Source: Tieghemiomyces parasiticus (Eukaryota; Kickxellomycota; Dimargaritomycetes; Dimargaritales; Dimargaritaceae). From it: 48,485 nucleotides of DNA. Below, in pieces: positions 43,117 through 48,485 of the stretch. Position 1 is the first letter of the stretch; every line of letters starts with the position of its first letter. The stretch is from NCBI GenBank assembly GCA_027575765.1, contig JANBPT010000278.1, positions 1-48,485 on the forward strand, in the 5' to 3' direction. The notes below the pieces were generated by a model. It was not told the DNA's origin. It ran no database searches and saw only the letters and a list, made by a program, of their open reading frames with translations. The translations under genes and the position numbers were made by a program.

Positions 43117-45278
43117 GGCGATTAGTCATGGATTATTGTGATCATTTTGAACCAGAGACACCACCGCACGGGGGTGCAGTTGGTTTGGGCATGTTTGGGC
43201 TTGACTGTAGACCGACTTGGCTCCTCTTCCCAGTTGCTCTCCCGACTGGATCTACGCTCTCGTTATCTATTCGTTCGGTTTTAGCTGGCGGCCAATCCTA
43301 CGGGTCCGGCAAGGCTTTGCATCACTAGGCCCCGGCGCATCGGTTTCCACGCGCACATACCACCCCGCCCTTCCCTCTTAGAGGTTGTTATCTCCATAGA
43401 TCCTCCCCTTCCCGCCCTCGGTGGTCTTGAACCTCTCCTACTCATACATTCTAGAAGCCCCCCTAGAACGTACCCGCTAACTGTACCCCTGCTCCCTCCT
43501 TTACTGCCGCCCGCGCCTTCGCCTCTCGTACCGCTCGGAACCATCCTTATAGTGTCACCAGAGTTAGCCGTCTCCAAACTCTGTCGTCATCTCTGAGCTT
43601 ATCCATCTCGTACCGACCTTTCCTACATTGTCGAATTGGTAAGTGGTAAATACTCGAGCCAGACCCTTGGCCACTGTATTCTGCATTTCCGTCCTTTCTC
43701 TCTTGCCCAATAAGGGGGTGGTCATTTCTACCCCCCACCCCTCGCTTGCTTGCATATCTCCCATGAGGTAGGCGCTAATGATAACTGTTCAACAAGTTAC
43801 GCGGGCGGGCAGGTATGGCCGATCTTAGCTCGCCATGCCAGCCGGCTACCTGGCCGCAACCAACACCTGTCCTGTACTTGGCCACGGGGTGGGTGTATAC
43901 TCCTTGTTGTCAGTCCTGCATCGCACCTGACTGCTAGGTGTCACTGCCATTACACATCTGTTATCACCCCCCACTTTTGCCCTTTGTGTGTGGGGCCACA
44001 GAGCCGTGCGTGTATGTGTGGCGTGCCCGTTTCCTTTGCGCCCCCTTTTTTCCCGTTCATTATGTATTTGTGCATACCGCAACCGACGCTTCGCTTCGGA
44101 TCCCCATGCATCATCTCGGCTGGCCCGGCTTTCCCTTTCGTCCTCAGCTGTTTGACCTGGCGAGCGGCAGCACCAGTAGTGTAGCTCTCCCCCCTCCCGT
44201 CTCACCTTACTTGTCTACACTGGCGAGCGTTGGAGGGAAACGATGGGCACCGAGTTTGGGTGGCGTGGCTCGCACGCTGGGCTTCCCACCAACTCCGACG
44301 CCTTGCAGTGCTGCGCTGGGAATTTTACCCAGTGAGCTGCGCAATGGGCAGGTTCTTTTTTCGTGTGTGGGTGTGTTTCCCCCCCCCGCACTTGACCTCA
44401 TCGCCTCCAGCCAAGTCCATGACGAGGCAGCACTGGGGTTAGCCCTTCCCACGCTCAATGTGTTCTCTCCCCCAATATTTGGGGTACCTCCTAGATGGTC
44501 GTTTCCTTTCTGGGCATCCATCTCTCCTGCCTGGCGGGGCCAAGGGAGGAACTGGTGTCCCATACCCAGCTGCATTTTTGTTGGGATGTCCATCCTACAC
44601 TTACCACCGCTGGTATCGTCGTCTGCCCGGCGTCGCTATGTTCAGTTGTTGACCTTGACCCTTTGGGCTTGTAATCTTGATATTCGATTTGCCAATCCTG
44701 ACGGATAGCTTTGCAGGTGCTCTGGCGCGCGGAGGGCGGGCGATGGGGACGGGGTGATATCGACTTACGCTGACCGGTGGTACGTGTGCCCATCAGCTGC
44801 GCCCGATTTGCTCTGGCCCTTCTGGCTTGGGCGTCTCTAGGTTCTCAGTCACTGCCAGGGCTTCCCCATTCAGTCATCTTCCCCGTTAGACCCCGGTTCT
44901 GCTGGTACACTATACCCCCCCTCCCTTGGCCACCTGGTTGAATAGAGGAACCACCTAGGCTACACTCTTCCCCCGCTCACGGCCATGTAGAGGGGGGAGT
45001 GTTATTCATTACCGATTCCCTTCGATTTTGCACGCTGCTTGGGCCTGGTCTTGAATACCCTTTCACTCTATACCCTCTTTCCCTCTGTGGTACGTTTTGT
45101 GTCGCGTCATTTTCTATTGCACATTGTTTCCCTGCCATTATATTTGGCTACGCCGCCAGCGTACCTACAGGTGGGTGAAGGGGAGCTTGGCATCGTGGCG
45201 CCTACCCGGGCCAATCCCAGTCCCATCAGCTACTGCGTACTGTTTCCCCTTCCCCTCTTGGCCGCTACCTCGTGATTC

Positions 45279-45871
45279 GCTCAGTGACCGACCCTCCCGC
45301 CCAGCAAATGGAAACCCCCCTCCTCTGCCGTTCTCTTTCCCCTCGCATACGCCCCTCTCCCATATTTTACTCCCCTCGTGCCTTTTTGGGCCGCCCACAA
45401 CACCCACAAACTACACGCTCGGCCACCCTTCCTCTTCTTAACCCGTTGTGCGGAGGATACGCTACTCGCTACTAGGCGGGCCAATAAGCCCCTCTTCCAT
45501 TCCCCTCGTTTCCTCTTTCTGCGTTACCAACTACCGTGCGTAACCCAATCCTCCTGCCCCTCCCGCTCGTTGCCTTATTTGTACTGGCCCGCCGGTCCCG
45601 CACTTTCCCGACTTGGATATTTTTTACTTACTCCCGGCGCTTGCCTTTTTAAGTCATTCCTTTTTCACCGTTTACAATCTGCCGTGAATCTCAACTTGTA
45701 CATTGCCATTCTCGTAACACCTCCGACCTTTAAGGGTGCCAGCTGTACGCCTATCACACCCTACATACAACCTTCTCATCCACTGCTTTTCCTACCCCCT
45801 ACGCATCATTTACCCCACCCGGTCCCTGTCCTCGTCAGCCAGGCCAAACTACCACTAGGCTTCATTCCTAT
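45279..45871 (+). promoter_or_regulatory. Pyrimidine-rich leader of the MADS-box gene
   Basis: Nearly 600 bp of strongly C/T-rich plus-strand DNA runs up to the start codon. This is the clearest example of the sense-strand pyrimidine signature that precedes genes in this window. The frames inside it are Pro/Ser/Leu-rich products of the bias. Confidence 0.45.
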
Positions 45872-46798
45872 ATGTACATGAGCCCCGTCGCCAATCTTGC
45901 CAACCACATGCTGCCGAATCAGAAACACGATGACGTGCGCGGCGTGGACGCTAACGGCCATCCCCACCACCCGGTGCCCAATGCCCAGCACGTCCACCAT
46001 CCCATGGCCCCGACTGATTCAGGTCACCATCACGGCCGCCTCGACGCCCAGGACACACGGGGCCTTAAGCGCGACCACGAGGAGGACGGCGACGACGATT
46101 CCGACGAGACCGGTTCCAAGGACCAGAAACGGGCCGGCCGCCGCAAAATCAAGATTGAGTTCATCGAGGATAAGAGTCGCCGGCACATCACCTTTAGCAA
46201 ACGCAAAGCCGGTATCATGAAGAAGGCATACGAGCTGAGTACGTTGACCGGAACCCAAGTACTCCTGCTGGTGGTGTCGGAGACCGGCTTGGTGTACACC
46301 TTTACAACGCCCAAGCTGCAGCCCCTAGTCACCAAGGCGGAGGGTAAGAACCTCATCCAGTCCTGTTTGAACGCCCCCGAAACCGGTGCCACCGCCGCCG
46401 ATGCCGCTTCGTCTGGCCTCCCCGCCAACGGCCCTACGGGTAATGGCTCCGTCGGCCCAGCATCCGGCGGCGGGATGGCCCAGGATCCCTCTGCCGCTGC
46501 TCTAGCCAACAATCCCGATGACGTCAAGTACCTGAGTCGGCCGCCACCGGGTATGCCGTCCAGCTCTCCAGCCCCACTTCAGCCACAGATGCAGCAGCCG
46601 CAGCAGCAGCCGCCTCCGCCAGGCATGGCCCCCGGCCCGCCCGGAAGCTACGCGCCCATGCCGCCCAATTTCCCTTACCCCCAGCAATACGCGTCCATAC
46701 CCAACCAATTGGCCATGTCGGGATCTGTCAGTCCTAGTGCCTACTCACCCAACCCGTCCCAGTACAACTCGCCATATTCCCGTGGGTTCCAGAACTAA
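45872..46798 (+). CDS. MCM1: Mcm1/SRF-type MADS-box transcription factor
   Basis: A single-exon gene of 308 aa. Residues 1-87 are His/Asp/Glu-rich. The MADS domain spans about 88-147: RRKIKIEFIEDKSRRHITF, SKRKAGIMKKAYELSTLTG and QVLLLVVSETG. The adjoining SAM-type extension VYTFTTPKLQPLVTKAEGK and LIQSCLNAP is typical of the type I (SRF/Mcm1) class, not the MEF2/Rlm1 class. Such factors bind CC(A/T)6GG-like P-boxes as dimers and, with partners, control cell-type, cell-cycle and wall genes. The C-terminal half is Gly/Pro/Gln-rich and ends with SPSAYSPNPSQYNSPYSR, a likely activation region. MYM is followed by a second in-frame ATG at 45878, so the exact start is uncertain by two residues. Confidence 0.95.
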   Translation: MYMSPVANLANHMLPNQKHDDVRGVDANGHPHHPVPNAQHVHHPMAPTDSGHHHGRLDAQDTRGLKRDHEEDGDDDSDETGSKDQKRAGRRKIKIEFIEDKSRRHITFSKRKAGIMKKAYELSTLTGTQVLLLVVSETGLVYTFTTPKLQPLVTKAEGKNLIQSCLNAPETGATAADAASSGLPANGPTGNGSVGPASGGGMAQDPSAAALANNPDDVKYLSRPPPGMPSSSPAPLQPQMQQPQQQPPPPGMAPGPPGSYAPMPPNFPYPQQYASIPNQLAMSGSVSPSAYSPNPSQYNSPYSRGFQN

Positions 46799-48466
46799 AG
46801 AGGAGAGGCGTGGTGGCACTGTAACAGACGTTAGGAACCATGACTTCACCTTCCTTCCGAGGCCCAGTGGGATGTTAGGTGGCGCGGGCGGTTGTTACAG
46901 CAGCGGTCTACCACCTGCCTGTTCCTCCTCGATCCAGTACGCTGTTTTCCAACCTGCCTCGATAACTTACATGTCCGTCATCCGCACACTTCCCAACCTC
47001 CGCTCGCCATAGCTATCATCCTGTACATTTTCGATTTTGTCCTTTTTTTTGACACGCACCCAACATGTTCACTCAACCCTTAGTCCTCTGCCCCTTCTAG
47101 TCCTTTGCTTATCTAATGTCTCTCCTTTTAGCTGAACCTCTCCTTTCTTTCAGTGTATCTTTCCGGCCGCGCAACTATTTTCTGTGGTCCCCCCTATCCT
47201 CGCGCCCCTTTCTGCCTTTTTTCTCTTTTCTGTGGGACTCATTCATTACCGTCGCCGCCGTTTCTTTCTCTCTACCCGTCTATTATTATTGCCTCATATA
47301 TTATTATCGGTATAGGTACTCCGAACCTTCTCCAGCGACCTGTGCGCTGCGTGCGGGTGCGCTCCCGGTGAGCGCCGATGCGTAGCGTTACCATATTTCA
47401 CCTGGTTTATCGGTATGGCGGTGGTGGTCGGCTGGAGAGCAAGCGAGGTGGGGGAGACGGAAGAACCGGTGCTTGGATATTCCTCGCTCGACTGTTCCCG
47501 TTGGGCGGGCAGATCTGCTGCTTGGCATCCGTGATGAGTATTGCCCTTTCAACCAATGTGGGTACCACGTCCATGCAATCATTTGATACCAACCAGCCAA
47601 CCGTGGGGTTACGATGTCAATATGAGGTTAGATGGAGGCCTATGTGGCGCGACTTAGTGTCAATGGTCGCAACGCAGCCAGCTCATCTAGGCCCTGCAGG
47701 CCGGCATTGTATTGTGGCCGTTTATTAGTTATAGGATTCACCCTCTACGCTCATCAATTCGTGCGAGGGCAAGCACTCCCCGGTAGTTGTCGGCTGCACC
47801 GCCCCGCTACCTGTAAACGCCATCCTACCCCATAGCGCCCTTATATGCCCTCACAGCACCTAAATTCAGCTACCTCTCGTATCCATTACCTTTAAACTAA
47901 CACTACTTAGTAACATGACATTAAAATGGAGTGGTCTGCATCTACTTGGCCCAGGGAGGATATCTGTTTACGCAGGATATAATATAGCCACTATGCTTTG
48001 CTGAATTACACAACCCAGGGGTGGCCAACGGGCTAAACCTCTTCGACCTGTCAGTGAGGAGAGGGGGCAACGTTAAACCCAACCGTGGAGTTGTAGCTTA
48101 TCGGTGTCCCGAATTGCAATAGTCTTGATATTGTGTCATGATACTATTAGAGAGGTGACCGGAAGTCAATCAACCAAGTCCCTATTGAATAACGACGGCC
48201 GGCCAGGTAATACAAGTATTCTTAAACCGGTTCTGGTCAAAAGGTTATTCATCTGGTTGAGACGGCACATGCTAGCATGTGTCCTACCACTCTGCCTTCA
48301 CTGGCCCTCCAGCGTAAGCTGTCCTCGATGCAGCGTCCTCCTCTGGGCATACCGGGTTTAGGGTTCTGGTTTACGGTGCCAGGGTATTCGATTTGATGAA
48401 CGTTGTACCCATAACTTTCCCTAAAAAACTATGTGATCGTCTACCTCGACTCTAGAGAATATACAA
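46799..48466. other. Right-hand flank without a supported gene
   Basis: DNA after the MADS-box stop is C/T-rich to about 47370, then mixed. A plus frame at 47378-47728 (116 codons) follows this pyrimidine-rich stretch, as real starts here do, but its translation (Gly/Arg-rich, then irregular) matches nothing. A minus-strand frame overlaps it at 47407-47592. Neither is called. The last 700 bases are AT-richer. Confidence 0.35.
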
Positions 48467-48485
48467 ATATATATATATATATATA
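48467..48485 (+). repeat. (AT)n repeat at the window edge
   Basis: At least nine AT units run to the last base of the window, so the true length is unknown. Confidence 0.9.

Larger units (their letters stand above)
33602..45278. other. Large gene-poor interval
   Basis: I find no convincing gene in about 11.7 kb. The open frames are short, overlap on both strands and follow local base skew: purine-rich patches (35600-36180, 38300-38860) and pyrimidine-rich ones (37050-37130, 42090-42760, 43330-43760). The longest frame, 220 codons at 39579-40241 (-), sits in a GC-rich patch with frames on both strands and no motif. Simple repeats and C or G homopolymers are common. The interval may hold decayed transposons, noncoding RNA genes or genes with exons too short to spot by eye. 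Confidence 0.4.

Noticed and set aside
33602..45871. CRISPR array, bacterial operon or phage-like system
   Set aside because: No regularly spaced direct repeats were seen, and the introns and eukaryotic gene families show this is nuclear fungal DNA.

Overview
The window looks like nuclear DNA of a fungus, probably an early-diverging lineage. Genes are interrupted by short spliceosomal introns, mostly about 100-200 bp and one of 331 bp. Donors are GTAAGT-like, several introns carry a CTAAC-type branch site, and acceptors are CAG or TAG. The gene set is fungal: an Mcm1/SRF-type MADS-box factor, a Pho85-type (Pcl) cyclin and a Swf1-type palmitoyltransferase. A p31comet-like protein, unknown in budding yeast, argues against an ordinary ascomycetous yeast. 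Placement near Zoopagomycota or similar groups is inference; the sequence alone does not name the species.

Layout. 1-352 (-): N-terminus of a Med15/Gal11-like protein running off the left edge. 353-5158: long spacer ending in a C/T-rich leader. 5159-6575 (+): Pcl-type cyclin. 8835-10810 (+): Swf1-like DHHC acyltransferase, five exons. 11534-12858 (+): p31comet/MAD2L1BP-like protein. 13092-14331 (-): ubiquitin E2, six exons. 15225-16509 (-): PARP-type zinc finger plus AT-hooks. 17883-18944 (-): glutathionyl-hydroquinone reductase (Ecm4/Gto family). 19736-20599 (-): acidic/basic protein of unknown function, divergent from 20994-23678 (+), tyrosyl-DNA phosphodiesterase Tdp1. 23818-25180 (-): RNF115/126-like RING-H2 E3, six exons. 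25456-25528 (-): tRNA-Lys(UUU). 26169-27131 (-): TMEM70-like mitochondrial membrane protein. 29646-30467 (+) and 32921-33601 (+): two secreted proteins of unknown function, one with 35-residue tandem repeats. 33602-45871: about 12 kb in which I found no convincing gene. 45872-46798 (+): Mcm1-like MADS-box factor.

The genes form no operon-like pathway. Several roles are thematically close: cell-cycle control (Pcl cyclin, p31comet, Mcm1), ubiquitin transfer (E2, RING E3) and DNA repair or chromatin (Tdp1, zf-PARP/AT-hook). This looks like ordinary eukaryotic neighbourhood, not a cluster. Exon models were built by hand so that splice phases and family motifs agree. Nearly every gene has a pyrimidine-rich leader on its sense strand, and three genes start with first exons of only 16-24 nt.

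The most interesting items are the p31comet-like gene, the repeat-bearing secreted protein with its unknown secreted neighbour, the large insertion within the cyclin box, and the 102-nt intron-like segment that stays in frame in the Ecm4-type gene.
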